In this document: piece by piece, positions 1 through 10,941 of the stretch
How positions within the stretch are numbered: position 1 is the first letter of the stretch
Layout: each line of letters starts with the position of its first letter
NCBI GenBank assembly: GCA_027575765.1
Contig: JANBPT010000406.1
Location: 1-37,724 of the forward strand
DNA length: 37,724 nt
Direction: 5' to 3'
DNA from: Tieghemiomyces parasiticus
Lineage: Eukaryota; Kickxellomycota; Dimargaritomycetes; Dimargaritales; Dimargaritaceae
Notes under the pieces: generated by a model
What the model saw: only the letters and a program-made list of their open reading frames with translations
The model's database searches: none
Told to the model about the DNA's origin: nothing
Position numbers and translations under genes: made by a program

Positions 1-1414
1 TCAGGGGGGCAAGGTGGCCACCCCAGGGAGATCAGCAGCTGTGATGGCAACCAGAAGGGGGGTGTGTCGTCGTTAACCCTCGCTCGCTGTTCGAGGGGGG
101 GGGAGGTGTATATTCTACACACCTAGATCGGGTTCCAAGGGTGATGCTTAATCGCCACAACGTATCGTAGACGAGCGGCATGGGGGCCAATGACCCCCAT
201 TTTCCCTTTTGGCCCGCAATCTTCTTTACCACTGTCCCACCCCCTCCCCAGGGCCAGTACCCGGGCTCATGAAGCAGCTAAAGGGCATGTCTTCCGGCTA
301 AGGGTCTGCCTTGACCCACAGCATTGGACGCCTTTTCGCTATTAGTTGACATGTGGCTCTAACCGTACCTGGCTTTATAACGTACCCACTCTCCGCCCCC
401 CTCCACACCGTGCAAAGCAGCAGACGCGGCCATGATGAATAGCCCGCTTGGTAACTTCTCCCCCCCCCGCCACTAGGCACAAGGTGGCTTAACCGTCGTG
501 GTGGATCCGATTGCTTGTGAACCCCCCCCCCCCTGCCCCACCCTTCCCTTGAGCCGTAGTCACTATTGCATGTGAGCCGCCACGACAGAATCCCGCGCAT
601 CCCTGGCCTACAACATGTACTACCTGCCCCTTATTCACATACTCCAGCATACGACGCGGAAGCCACCACCGTTAGCCTTATTCGACTGTTGAACATGCCG
701 CTTACCACCGTCTCTCCCGCTGAACCCAGCCCAGACTGGCACCCTCCCCTCTATCCCTAGTCTCCTGCCCTCATCTTTTCGGGGTCATTGGCCATCTTGA
801 TTGTGAGGGGCGGGAAGAAAACGCAAGCCTTCGCTTCTAGTCGCCACGACAACGTTCTGCCGCCACCCTATCCGCCACCTCCCCATGATTTGTAACTCGC
901 CAATGAGTATGATCTCCCTGATGTAGTCCTGCATAGGCATAATTTATATATATATAAAAATAGCCTGTACGAGCGAATGGTAAGGAATATTGGTGACTGC
1001 TTTGTAGATGCGATGGGTTAGAAAACAAAACTATTGTATTCATGGGATGGGGGGGGGTTTAAAAAGATATGCTATTGTATGGAACAGGTCAGTGCGGATT
1101 TTTTGGATGACGGAATACGTAATTGAGCAGACATGCCGGGGGAAAGCTTTTCGTAGTGAGAAGGTGGGAAAAATACAAGTATACAACATATGGGCAGAGA
1201 ACGTGTGCGGGAGAGAGAATCCGGGATAAAAGAGAGACATTCCAGCGTGAAGAATAGGATTATAGCGCGTAAAGGAAGACTCGAGAATGCCAACTGTGAA
1301 CTATTAGATTAGCAGGAGTAGAATAGGTCAAACTAGACTATAGACATAGAGTAAGGGTAGAAGTTCAGGCCCGTGACGACACCTCACACAAAAAGAACGA
1401 CCGAACGAGAGGTG
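1..1414. other. Left-edge intergenic region, no gene recognised
   Basis: I see no reading frame here that looks like a protein. All open frames are short and overlap each other in different frames. The stretch contains three long homopolymers (G9 at 95-103, C9 at 460-468, C12 at 522-533), another G9 at 1049-1057, and a 12-nt TA run at 945-956. The right part must include the 3' UTR of the minus-strand transcription factor that ends at 1415. Confidence 0.6.
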
Positions 1415-4042
1415 TTAGGTCGGACGGTATACCTTCAGTACTCGCCGCAACCGACGGTTAATGTCCTTAAGCTGGAGGGCAATCTCGCTATACACAGGCA
1501 GGAAGTATCGCAAGCTTTCGACGAAGCGACCGACGGTCTGCACAACCTCCACCAGCGGGTGGTCCGGCAGCTGGGACGCGGCAACTCCCACGGAGGACTC
1601 CGCATCAGGCGACTGCAAGATCTCATCAATGAGGCCCGCGATGGCCAGAGAGAGGCGGCAGGTTTCCTCAGTCACAAAGGTGCGGCAGGCCGGTTCGGCC
1701 GTGGTAGCAGTGTGGGATGCCCCCGCTGGGGTGTCGGTGGTCGCGGCCGAAGGGACCGGTATTGACTTGGCTGTCGGCAGCATCATAGGCGAAGGCTCTT
1801 GGCGTGCCGCCTCCGCCGTCGACGATGCCTCAGAATCGTCGGGTATCGCCTTGTCCTTGTCCATCGACATACTCAAAGTGGAAAGGTCCGGGTAAGAATT
1901 GTCTAATGAACTGGCCTCGAAAGCCGCAGGAGTTCCGTCCTCGGCCACGGCACCACGGAATGGGTACTTATAGGACATGGTGGGGGATAGTGGGTGGGAC
2001 GTACGGTTGACCCCCGGGAGCAGGTCGAGGTAGCAGTACGCGGCCTGAACGAACGCCACAGGCACCATGTAATGGTAACCTTCAGGGGGGACGATTTGGT
2101 AGTAATCGAGCAAAGTGGCCACACCCTGGGCCGCCTCCCACCGCGCCGACTGGCAGTGCTGTAGAATCGGGTCGGACATGCGGTACTTGCAGTTCTTGGG
2201 TAGGGTAAATAGGCACAGGATGGTGGTGTGATAGAAGGCATGGATGGTCACCGTCTGGGCCAGTTTGAACGCGGCGCGCCGGTCCGTCCGGAAAAGGTCG
2301 GGCTCAGGGGGGAGGGCGTCGAGGGCGAACGTGTCGGGCGCCACGTCGTTCCACCACTCGATAAAGATGGCGTAGAGACGGACCACCGACTCCTCGAACG
2401 TGTCCGGGGCCAGGTGGCGCTTGTAGATATGGCTCTGCGCGATGGAACTGAAGATGACCAGCTGAATGAACGGCAGGCTGTTGCCGAAATTGTGCACCGT
2501 GAGCGGAAACATGGTCGGAAAGGCCGGGTCGGTGTAGAACGGGCCCGACGGCCGCTGGAAGTAGTTGAGCAGGACCGAGTGGAAGGTGGCGTCGTCGGAC
2601 GGGAACGCGCACGACGTGTCGCTGGCGGGTAGGACCGGGTTCTTGTCCAACGAGACCGAGGCAATGACCTCATGCGAGTAAAGTTCCCACCAGAACCGTG
2701 CGTGGAACTCGTTTAACAGCCGGTCGGGCGAGGCCAGCAGGTTGCGTTTGAGCAACTCCGGGCTACCGGCCTCCTGATTGACTGGTTCGCGATAGACAAC
2801 CTTCTCGGAGCGGTGCAGGCCCATGCTCAAGCCCATGTTAAAGGCGAGACTCAATAGGAACAGGGCCTTATCGGGGTCCTCGCCAAGGTAGGCCAGCTGG
2901 GCCAGATTGAGAATGGCCATGATGTGGTCCAAGCTGCTGTGTTCTAGGGCCGGGACCAGGAGGGCCTCGCTGCGCTGAAAGAAGTGGTGGCTGAGCTCGC
3001 GGTAGGTCTGTGGCTTGTCATCCGGGGAGGGGGGGTCCAGGCTCACAAAATGGGCGCCGATGCCTAGCACCGAAAACAGGAGAAAGTCGGTCACAATGCC
3101 CAGTTTTAACCGGGTGAGAAAGCGGTACAGAAACAACCGGTCGAAGGGGGCGCCCAGGCCCGGTAGGGAGCCCTGAATGAGGGCGCGGAGCTGCTTGTAG
3201 GTGAGGTCGGTGGTGCTCAGGATGGCCGCTAGAGAGTCCTCACTGGGCAGGTGTTCGGCGAAGGCGCTGGCGTCCAGGGTCGGGGGCGCTTCCACCGGGA
3301 CGGACTCGGCCACCGGGGGCTGAAAGCGGAAATAGGTTGCGGGTAAGGGGTGGCCGAAAACGGGCGGTTGGCCACTGGTCGAGGCCTCGGACTCACTGGA
3401 TAGCGACGCGCTCCGGTCGTGCGTGGTTGGAGCCACCGCGAACGGGAAGGGTGCGCTCTGGTCGTACACGGCCGGTGCCACCGCGAACGGGAAGGACGCA
3501 CTGACGTTGGCAGTCGAGTAGTCACCCAGAGCCGCCAGCATGGCTGAGGTGGGCACCGCAGAGTTCGGCGGGGAAGTGAAAGCCATGGGATAATGCGCCA
3601 TAGGGTAAGGGGTGCCGGCGGGCGTCGTCGTAAAGGGGTGCAGCGTGTCCGGAGCGGCGTAGTCCCCGGGTGTCCGATTGGCCACGAACAGCAGCCGCTC
3701 GGTGATACGGTCCATCTTTTCCAGGAGGTGGGGTACGGCCCGGCGCTTGGTGGCCGAGGGGTCCATACCGTAGGGCCCGTTCAGACCGGCATGGTGGTGG
3801 GCCGTAAGCAGCTGGTGCAGGCTTGGGCCAGTCAGCCCGGCCTGAGCCTCGGCGACCTCCATAGCTTTCCGCTTAGCTGAGGTGGTAGGGGGCTTGCGTA
3901 CAATGATACTGTACTGACAGGGCCGACTCCGCAGGGAGCAGCGTTCACAGGGTTGGCCTCGCGTGCATTTGACCTTGAGCCGGTGGCATTCGTCGCAGGC
4001 CAGCCGCATGGCCCCCGGCCGCGGGTAGGACATGTCGGTCAT
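1415..4042 (-). CDS. Zn(II)2Cys6 fungal transcription factor
   Basis: Predicted 875-aa nuclear DNA-binding regulator of the Gal4 class. The start chosen is the first ATG of the open frame (4042-4040, A at -3); the frame stays open further upstream but only from a non-ATG codon. Residues 16-42 form the binuclear zinc cluster, spaced C-x2-C-x6-C-x5-C-x2-C-x6-C (Cys16, 19, 26, 32, 35, 42), with the basic HRLKVKC segment typical of the family. A Ser/Pro/Ala-rich linker follows, including a 15-residue tandem duplication. The middle part resembles the fungal-specific transcription factor domain (PF04082-like): a helical region with a RFWWELYSHE segment, then a pattern like SLDKNP. The C-terminal third is acidic/Ser-Thr-rich with a final helix ending in basic residues. 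No intron is needed. The regulated pathway cannot be told from sequence, and no metabolic cluster lies beside it. The zinc cluster is certain; the target is unknown. Confidence 0.92.
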   Translation of the reverse strand: MTDMSYPRPGAMRLACDECHRLKVKCTRGQPCERCSLRSRPCQYSIIVRKPPTTSAKRKAMEVAEAQAGLTGPSLHQLLTAHHHAGLNGPYGMDPSATKRRAVPHLLEKMDRITERLLFVANRTPGDYAAPDTLHPFTTTPAGTPYPMAHYPMAFTSPPNSAVPTSAMLAALGDYSTANVSASFPFAVAPAVYDQSAPFPFAVAPTTHDRSASLSSESEASTSGQPPVFGHPLPATYFRFQPPVAESVPVEAPPTLDASAFAEHLPSEDSLAAILSTTDLTYKQLRALIQGSLPGLGAPFDRLFLYRFLTRLKLGIVTDFLLFSVLGIGAHFVSLDPPSPDDKPQTYRELSHHFFQRSEALLVPALEHSSLDHIMAILNLAQLAYLGEDPDKALFLLSLAFNMGLSMGLHRSEKVVYREPVNQEAGSPELLKRNLLASPDRLLNEFHARFWWELYSHEVIASVSLDKNPVLPASDTSCAFPSDDATFHSVLLNYFQRPSGPFYTDPAFPTMFPLTVHNFGNSLPFIQLVIFSSIAQSHIYKRHLAPDTFEESVVRLYAIFIEWWNDVAPDTFALDALPPEPDLFRTDRRAAFKLAQTVTIHAFYHTTILCLFTLPKNCKYRMSDPILQHCQSARWEAAQGVATLLDYYQIVPPEGYHYMVPVAFVQAAYCYLDLLPGVNRTSHPLSPTMSYKYPFRGAVAEDGTPAAFEASSLDNSYPDLSTLSMSMDKDKAIPDDSEASSTAEAARQEPSPMMLPTAKSIPVPSAATTDTPAGASHTATTAEPACRTFVTEETCRLSLAIAGLIDEILQSPDAESSVGVAASQLPDHPLVEVVQTVGRFVESLRYFLPVYSEIALQLKDINRRLRRVLKVYRPT
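3406..3495 (-). repeat. 45-bp tandem duplication inside the transcription factor gene
   Basis: Two adjacent 45-bp copies share an exact 18-bp core (3433-3450 and 3478-3495, spaced exactly 45 bp). They encode two 15-residue units containing FPFAVAP followed by a D-containing tail. The duplication is in frame and lies in the low-complexity linker between the zinc cluster and the central domain. Confidence 0.85.
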
Positions 4043-4278
4043 GATCGTGGGTGGATGGGAATGGAGAGGTGCGGAAGCGAACCTGACGAGGTGGCAGGGC
4101 CGGGTAGGATAGTCCCGGTCTGTGTACAGAGGCAGGGGCAAGTGGGCGAGCTAGGGAGGAAGTGAGGAAGTGTGGAATAAAAAGAAATCTCTGCGGAAAG
4201 GTGTGGCTGGGCAATCGGCCAGGGCGAGGGGAGGCGTAATTGGCGACTCAATGGACGCAGGGGCAGGGCAGGCGGCAG

Positions 4279-4285
4279 TTTTATA
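4279..4285 (-). promoter_or_regulatory. TATA box upstream of the Zn2Cys6 gene
   Basis: The minus strand reads TATAAAA in a GGGTATAAAACTG context, about 240 nt upstream of the chosen ATG at 4042. If used, transcription would begin near 4250 and leave a 5' UTR of roughly 200 nt. The match is by sequence only. Confidence 0.45.
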
Positions 4286-4620
4286 CCCAAGCCGGCTCGT
4301 GGCGTACGCTGACCTAAAAGGGATATTGTCACCGGATTGGGCGGGGAGACCCCTACCCCACACTGCTATCTCAGTGGTCCACCTCTCCGCAGTGACCCTA
4401 CCCCAGAACGTAATGAAGGCCCCCTCATCTTCTATCGAGAATGGGGGACAATAGCAAGCCCTCCCCCCCCCGCAATGCGCCAGAGTCCCTCCCCCCGCCT
4501 ACTAAGGCCTTGTCCTGCAGATATTTGTTATACTTCTTCACTATTCAGCTATAACGACTGGCAATATAATGGATTATCCACCTCGCCCTACTCTGTAAAA
4601 ATAAGCACTAGCGTCCTATT

Positions 4621-4628
4621 TGACGTCA
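4621..4628. promoter_or_regulatory. CRE-like site TGACGTCA
   Basis: A perfect palindromic octamer TGACGTCA, the known binding site of CREB/ATF-type bZIP proteins (Atf1, Sko1 in fungi). It lies about 580 nt upstream of the transcription factor start codon, on its promoter side. Function is inference; one octamer of this kind is expected by chance roughly once in 65 kb. Confidence 0.35.
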
Positions 4629-4689
4629 GTTTCCATGGCGACTCAGCTCCGCCCGGCACAGTTGGTTACAATACCAGTATGAAGCGACC

Positions 4690-6640
4690 GTGCAGACCGG
4701 AGTGGTTAGTGATGATGAAGGGGGTGGAAGCCCTGGGGGGCCAGGAAGCGGGAGCCAAACTTGGGTCGACGTAGGGTGGAGGCTGTGGTCAGGTTGTCGC
4801 TGCAGTAGAGGAGCTGCGTGGTTAAGGATTAGTAAGGGAGGGACAGGCAAGCGGGAAGGCCAGGCACAGTTGGGGGCCAAGAAGCGTTGAGAAGGAAGGA
4901 CTTCCGCCAAAGTCGGTTTTTAGTAGAAGATTGTGCATTAGCCACAGGAGAATGATATAGTAATCGGATGACTAAATTAGAGGCCCAATTAGATAAGCAC
5001 AAGGCAGAGGGGGCTGGGAAACAGACAACACTAGGAGAACAAAGGAAATGCGGGGGATGAGAGAAAACAGGGAGGAGGGAAATTGGAAGGGCAACCGCGG
5101 AGGAGGTCGGTGGGCGTAGTAAGCTTGACGGGTGAAAGGTAAGGGTATAAAAGGTTGGTAAGGGCAGTGACATATTCTTTTCTAGACGCCTTCACCGAAT
5201 GGAACAGGCGGTGGATTGTTAAGACGCTAGCGAGAAACCATCCACATACGGTAGACAGCCCAGTCTGATCACTATGCAGCAGAAGCGCAGGGTGAAGAGG
5301 CAGGGAGGAGAGAGGTAGTGCAAACTGGACAGCCGCGGGTCTGTACGTCTCATTAAGCCAATGCACAGGTTGGAAGTGTAGGGGAATTGATAAAGCATCA
5401 ACCCATCAAGTCTAGAGGGCATGATAAAAACGGACAAATGAGTATTACCCAATGGGTATTGGTGGGCAGCAAACAAGGGTGTAGGGTGATACGCAATACT
5501 GTGGAGGAGGAGGAGGAGGGGAGCAGAGGTGGTGAAGTGCCTGACAGGTCGTCCCATCAGAAAGGTGGTCACCCCCCAGAGTCGAGTGTACAATCCATGG
5601 ACCAAGGCGGATAAGGAATAGATAGTCACTGGTCACGCTAAAAGCGGGCAAGCGGGTGACGGAAATCAGCTGAGGGGAAAGGGCATGGAAATCCGCTGGG
5701 TACTGGTAAAGTAGGATTAAATCTGGCAAGAGTTGGTGGTACAGCGTCTGACCAACGGTGTGTCTACTGTGCTGGTTTTGGTAAAGAGGCAGAATCCTCT
5801 GAAGTAGCCAAAGAGGGTGGAAATCTAGAGGCGCGGGCGATGTAGCGTGAAGCGAGACTGGCGGTGGAAATGGGCGAATAAGTGCAACGACGACTTTACC
5901 CCGGTCAAGTTAGGCCAACGTCAAATTGCATAGATAATGCAAGGTTGGGGAGGGATACAGCGCAGTACAAGGAGCCATGGCAAGAGACTATCGGTCAGAA
6001 ATTGGGCGGCAGAAACCGAAGCTAATGCACACGGATGCAGGGGATGGGTTAGGAGTGTGGGATGAGGTTTTGATGTTGCTAAATCAGAGTTAGGTGGAAA
6101 ACGTAAGCGTACACCTGAAGGGGCAAAAGGATGTCAGCCGCCATGTGCAGCATTAGTAAGGCCGGGGCAATGAGGTAGGTAAAGTAACTACCAGAAGCGG
6201 GTTGGGCCCTAATAAGTCAACCAAGTTGGAAAGGGGAGGAGGGTGCAACGATGATGCCAAAGTGCGCAGGGGCCCAGCTTGGAAGAGCCCGACATATATG
6301 CGCTTGGGCCCTGCCTTAAATACCACCACCCCATAAGGAGTGTGGGCAAAGCTGAGGAGGGGAGAAGGCTCTATCTCTTCAATTAGTAGCTGTTGCCAAA
6401 TCCAGTCCAACTAGACACCCTCCCCCCTCCTTTCCTTCACCCCACCGCTCTTTGTGGTGATTTGATGGCAAATAGCATTATAATTTTTGTTGGCACAACC
6501 CCATTTATCTACTAAAGGAAGGCGGTGCCCCACTGGGCCAATGGTAAACCTTCAGCTGGTGAAAAGGGGGGAGATGGGGAGGTGAAGGGGGAGGCAAGGG
6601 AAAGGGGGAGGATTCTGGCTGCTTCATAGGGCCAGACTGG
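4690..6640. other. Purine/pyrimidine-asymmetric block without a recognised gene
   Basis: The plus strand is strongly purine-rich and the minus strand correspondingly pyrimidine-rich. As a result, stop codons are scarce on the minus strand, and overlapping open frames of 80-140 codons exist there in all three frames, full of Leu, Pro and Ser. I recognise none of these products. A (GAG)n run lies at 5503-5520. A plausible intron on the minus strand runs from a GTAGTT donor near 6190 through a TACTAAT branch to a CTTCAG acceptor near 6116, but flanking frames do not join cleanly. It may be an undetected multi-exon membrane-protein gene, or simply biased noncoding DNA. Confidence 0.4.
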
Positions 6641-9435
6641 CCCATCTACGCATACTGGCACCCTGAGGGCCAAAGTCCGCTGATGGCAGTGGGACAAACA
6701 GGAGAAAGCATTACCCGGCCAAACAGGAGGGTGGATTAGAATGATTGACAAAGACGATGTGGATTATCGTTCGGAGAAGCAATAGATAACCATGGTCAGA
6801 GATTGGCTCATGCTGAGGCGTGAGGGTGGGAGAGTAGCCCTAGACCATGACGTGGAGTCCCAAGAGGTGCAATAGAGAACGGGTGGTGTGGAAGTGGCAG
6901 ACAGAGGTGGACCTGGTGGACATACCCAGCATGCGCGGGACGACTTGGCCACATAGGCCAAGCGGCGCGGTCCACTCGAGTCTTCAGTATAATACCTCAC
7001 TTGATTGTATATATGATACATAGTGTGGTGCGAATGTGCAGGGGCTCCCACAGGGTGGCCGTGGCAGACACCTCTTAATTCTGCCACCCTATTGTTACTA
7101 CCTTCGGCCTAGAGTTTGGATTGGAGGGGGGCCATGTGGTACACCCATCATAACTTATTAGCTCTGGAACCATTAGAAAAGAGTGTACCTTATAAAGACT
7201 CCCTTGCATCTAAGCCAACATGCTCTACTCCCACCCTGTTGGTGATAATCACTTACCCGAGAAAGAGCCCGTTGGTCAAGCCCAACACCCGATATCGCTG
7301 AGCCATAATTGATCAAATAGAGTAGGCAAATGGAGAGAGACGATGGTGCTGGTCTGCTACCAGTCACAATCCGTGTCAACGTATTTGCCAAGTAGGAAAG
7401 GTTAGGTAAATAAATGTTCTGAACCTACTCGATAATGACTGGCCTACTGGCGCGAGCGTGGAGTTGGACAGGGGATGCAATTGGAGAGTGCCAAAGTCAC
7501 ACGTAAGCACAGACGTTGGGCCTTGCTTTGCAAAGTACCACCCATGAGCCCTGGTGCTTGCAAGGTCATTTATCAGCCTGGGACGGGCCAGAGCCGCGCA
7601 AGCACCCCTCCTGAGCGCATGATAGGCCGGGGCCACATCACGACCGAGCCATCTATTTGCCCAATACAGACCTGCGTGCACAACTCTGAACAAATGAGCG
7701 GGAGGGGAAGTTCGCTGTGATTGGTCATTACCGATCTGGAAAATTTGAACATAGGGTGGGTGGGGTAGCGGAGACAACAAGGGGACATCTTGAGTCTGAA
7801 TTTGAAACGAACGATGCAGAGGCCCACTGATTGGAGGGGGTTGCCCTCCCCAGCACATTTAGTCAGAAGCCTACAGGGCCATTGCGTTGGTGTTGGTTGG
7901 GAGGAATAGGACTGGATCCACCAAGCTGTTGTCCCTTCATTGACTGGCTCCGCGTCCGAGTCGTTTGGACCAACAGGAACGACCCTAGGGCCTTCAAACG
8001 GGCAGATAACTAAAAAGAGGGGTCTTTCCAATGCCTGCCTCTGGATTTCCCGGCCTTGTGGGGGCGGGCTCCGAAGCTACTTCAACACGGAAGGGATGGC
8101 CGCATCAAGTGCCAGGCCAATCACTCGGTCAGTATTTAGGGCCTGCTACGATCTGTTCAGGTTAAAATTTCCTATCTACCAGACGAGCGGTTTAGGTTTT
8201 CGTCCTATTATGGTTGAGACGGTGTGGGCGGCATAGTAGTATCCGAAAGTAAAGGAAGGGGAGGAATGTGGCGCGTCTGCTTCGATTTCTGTTAAACTTG
8301 GGCCAACCTGCACCCCCCCCCTCTCTGCTCTTCCTCCTCCTGGATAGCCAACCCTGATCTCACTGTACAGCCCCTTTGGCTCACCGAAACTCCCTACTCG
8401 TTATTGAATGTCCTGATGGTACATGTAGGTCTGACTGGTAGTCGCTGACAGCTCCCAATATGAGCAATATTGGTTGATCACGAACCGTGCCTTGGCTGTT
8501 AGGCCACGGGGGTACTTCCTGTGTCGGTTATATATAATTCTTTAAAGTGGGGTATAAAGTCCTGCTGGTAATTAACAGGGTATACTCCGCACTGTCAGCA
8601 CCTCATTATGCGTATGGCCAACCAGTCAACAAGGATTGTTTGATGAGTGGGTCGAGATAGGCAGACGGGAGCTCAACTGACAGGCCTTTTACTCTCTTCC
8701 TTAGAATAAACCATCATGTCGCATCATTAATTTATAGTATTCGTCCGATACAATGGTAAAAGACAGCTGGGCTCGCCCTGATCCGCCTACGACTTGGCCA
8801 AGTGAACAGAGGGCTGGGAGGAGGCCGTTATGGACATGCGAAGATCTAGTGTCAATCATCATCCAGACTGTTGTTAAAGAGGTTCAGCACGGTTGCCTAA
8901 TGAAGACCGTCGACCAAGGCTTTTTTGGGGTTCAGTTTCCTTCCGGATTCTGGCAGCCCAAGGCGACAAGGTAGGCCACCAAAGGTGAGATGTATATGGT
9001 ACTGGGGGGGGATTCGCTCCATAATTACCACTCAGCCCTTTTTTGCAACAAGTGAACCTTTGCCTGTTAATATCCCCTAGCCACCGCACCAGGAAATATT
9101 ATTCGACTACACTGGACTAGAGAGGTGGCAATAAAGAAGTTATCTATCAACATAACAGTTGATCGAAATCCACAGGCCTGTACGCGTTTGAGCACAACTT
9201 AACCCAATTACTGCACCCGACCCTTACGACGGGTTAGATAACTCTTTTGGTGTATATTTAATACAGGCACATCTTGGGGAAGAAAAAAAAAAGGTGATAT
9301 GACCCTCGTATTCCTACCATACGCGTTGGGGGGCGGGGATTGAGAGAGGAGGGACGCTTAGCTTGATCACGGAGGAAGGTCGTTACATCAACTTCCGAGG
9401 GACTTGGTTCCTCCGCAAGATGCAACCTGGCCAGG
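6641..9435. other. Intergenic, no gene recognised
   Basis: Only short overlapping frames, the longest about 150-160 codons on the minus strand at 7376-7858 and 7573-8031, which overlap one another in different frames and match no family I know. Composition is mixed and codon use looks unlike the recognised genes. C9 at 8313-8321 and G8 at 9004-9011 are the only simple repeats of note. Confidence 0.55.
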
Positions 9436-9438
9436 ATG

Positions 9439-9473
9439 CCTCACACACACACTCTCTCTCTCGCTCTCCCCTC
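9439..9473. repeat. CA/CT microsatellite
   Basis: A short run of CA dinucleotides passes directly into CT dinucleotides and then a pyrimidine-rich tail. It lies at the start of the candidate small spliced ORF described in the findings. Confidence 0.7.
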
Positions 9474-10148
9474 TTACCCCGCTATCCGTAGTGCGATGGA
9501 TCGGGCGGCCCGTGTCTGCCATTGGCTGGTAGCTAATTTACTCAGCCATATTTCACCACTGCACCTAGTCTCATACTTGGTAAATCCTATGTCGAAGGCG
9601 ATCCGTGTCTCACCGTCCCCATCACCCTGTCTGGGTTACACTTCTTTCGTAGATAATGTACACATTGGGAGGTATGCCTCCCGGAAAGGAACTTGCTTAA
9701 CTTGATAGGCGTGATTATTCCATCGTTGATCCATTCCTAACCCTCACTCCTTATACCTTCCAGTTGCTTAATTCGGCCTCACCGTATTGACCGGCCGATT
9801 AAGCCCGTTTTAACGTAAGAGGGCCAGGTGAGGTATTCAGAGGGACAACGAAGTCCAGGACTAGGAGGAATCCGACTATAATCGACGCTGCCCTCCTGTT
9901 TTGCCCAGCAAATTTCGGACGCGTGGGATGCTCGAGGTCCATCCGGCTAGTTAGGGACGACCTATGACCCCCAAAGAAAAAGGAAAGCTAATTCAACAGG
10001 CAGATTTGGGGCCCGTGTCCTTGGTGTTTGATGAGTTTTGTCGATTTATTAACAAGAGTGGGGTTCGTCTACCAAAAAAGAAAAGGTTCGCGGATACGCC
10101 AAGCCTTAAAATGTTAAACGCGCACACACTCAGATATACCTTTACTTC

Positions 10149-10649
10149 CTACCCCTTGGTAGCTCGGTTCATTGTTTCGCGGCAGTTCGGAAGGTACGAC
10201 TTCATGGATTGGAACCAATCATCAAAAAATAGTGACCACGATGTGCTCGGTGTGGGTTGGGGCATTCCTTGGTGCCGATAGTAGAGGGCCACCTCATCGA
10301 ACTCCTCTTGGGACAGGATGTATTTCGGATTAACTTCAGTACGAATTTTTTTGTTTTCGGGTAGCTGCCATAGGTAAGTGTAGCAGAACCGCGCCATGTC
10401 GTACTCGGTTGGCGCGGACCACCGTTTTTCTTTCTCCTCGTCCTCCGCCGTCAGTAGAGCTTTGGACCAAGTGGTTGGCGTTTGGGGTAGTTTTTCGGAA
10501 GCTAACTTATTGTGACCGAGAGCCGGTATAGCCAGAGAATGTTCGCTTCTGATAAGTGAGTTACCTCCTGCCGCCTGTAGAAGGGGCTGTGCGCTGGCAG
10601 GCGGTCCGGTCAGCACCGCACCGAGACTAAGAACGAATACCACGAGCAT
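10149..10649 (-). CDS. Predicted small secreted protein, unknown family
   Basis: A 166-aa open frame starting with an ATG at 10649. Residues 1-20 look like a classical signal peptide: a hydrophobic core rich in Leu, Val and Phe, then a small-residue ASA cleavage context before Gln21. The mature part is hydrophilic, with only two cysteines (in an ARFCYTYLW segment and near the C-terminus), so it is not a typical cysteine-rich effector. I recognise no domain. The upstream DNA is pyrimidine-rich on the coding strand, as are the 5' UTRs of other genes here. It sits alone in a gene-poor stretch, which suits a lineage-specific secreted protein. An undetected intron near the 3' end cannot be excluded, and the opposite strand has a 105-codon frame that overlaps its last 130 nt. 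Confidence 0.5.
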   Translation of the reverse strand: MLVVFVLSLGAVLTGPPASAQPLLQAAGGNSLIRSEHSLAIPALGHNKLASEKLPQTPTTWSKALLTAEDEEKEKRWSAPTEYDMARFCYTYLWQLPENKKIRTEVNPKYILSQEEFDEVALYYRHQGMPQPTPSTSWSLFFDDWFQSMKSYLPNCRETMNRATKG

Positions 10650-10941
10650 GTGTATGGTCGTTACGGTAGGAGGTTATGTACAGGTGAGTATAAGTTACGT
10701 AGGGCAAGAAGAGGGTGGTGAGCTCAGAACACTGCGTATAGAAAAACGAAGCGGTAACGTGAAATAAAAGGGACGAGGATCAGCGGTTGAATGGCACTAT
10801 TAGAGGGAAAACACACTGTCTTTATATACCCTAAATGTATCCCCGCAAAAGGAGCTAGTTCGCCAAAGTGACACTGGCACGACGAAGGACGGGGGCCTAC
10901 AGGGATAGTGAATAAAAAAAACGGAGAGGAATTAGAGATCG

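Larger units (their letters stand above)
4043..4689. other. Upstream region of the transcription factor gene
   Basis: No coding frame is supported. On the minus strand it holds the 5' UTR and likely promoter of the Zn2Cys6 gene, including a TATA box (4279-4285). A CRE-type octamer sits farther up at 4621-4628. A C9 homopolymer lies at 4463-4471. Confidence 0.6.

Noticed and set aside
1461..3880. Many plus-strand frames of 60-145 codons
   Set aside because: Antisense shadows of the Zn2Cys6 gene in GC-rich codons. The same applies to opposite-strand frames over FOL3, VID27, UTP22, the GLTSCR1-domain gene, IFA38 and GPI17.
5219..5860. Faint resemblance of minus-strand frames to the PIG-Q/Gpi1 membrane region
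   Set aside because: Matches are a few hydrophobic and Tyr positions spread over different frames; the invariant PIG-Q segments are not found, so pyrimidine-rich bias explains it better.
7376..8031. Two minus-strand frames of 160 and 152 codons
   Set aside because: They overlap in different frames, have mixed composition, no motif I recognise and no conserved-looking segments; likely chance open frames.
9964..10281. 105-codon plus-strand frame with a basic KKKR segment
   Set aside because: Its last 130 nt overlap the secreted-protein ORF on the other strand, which has the better start and a signal peptide. No family resemblance, and no exon extends it convincingly.
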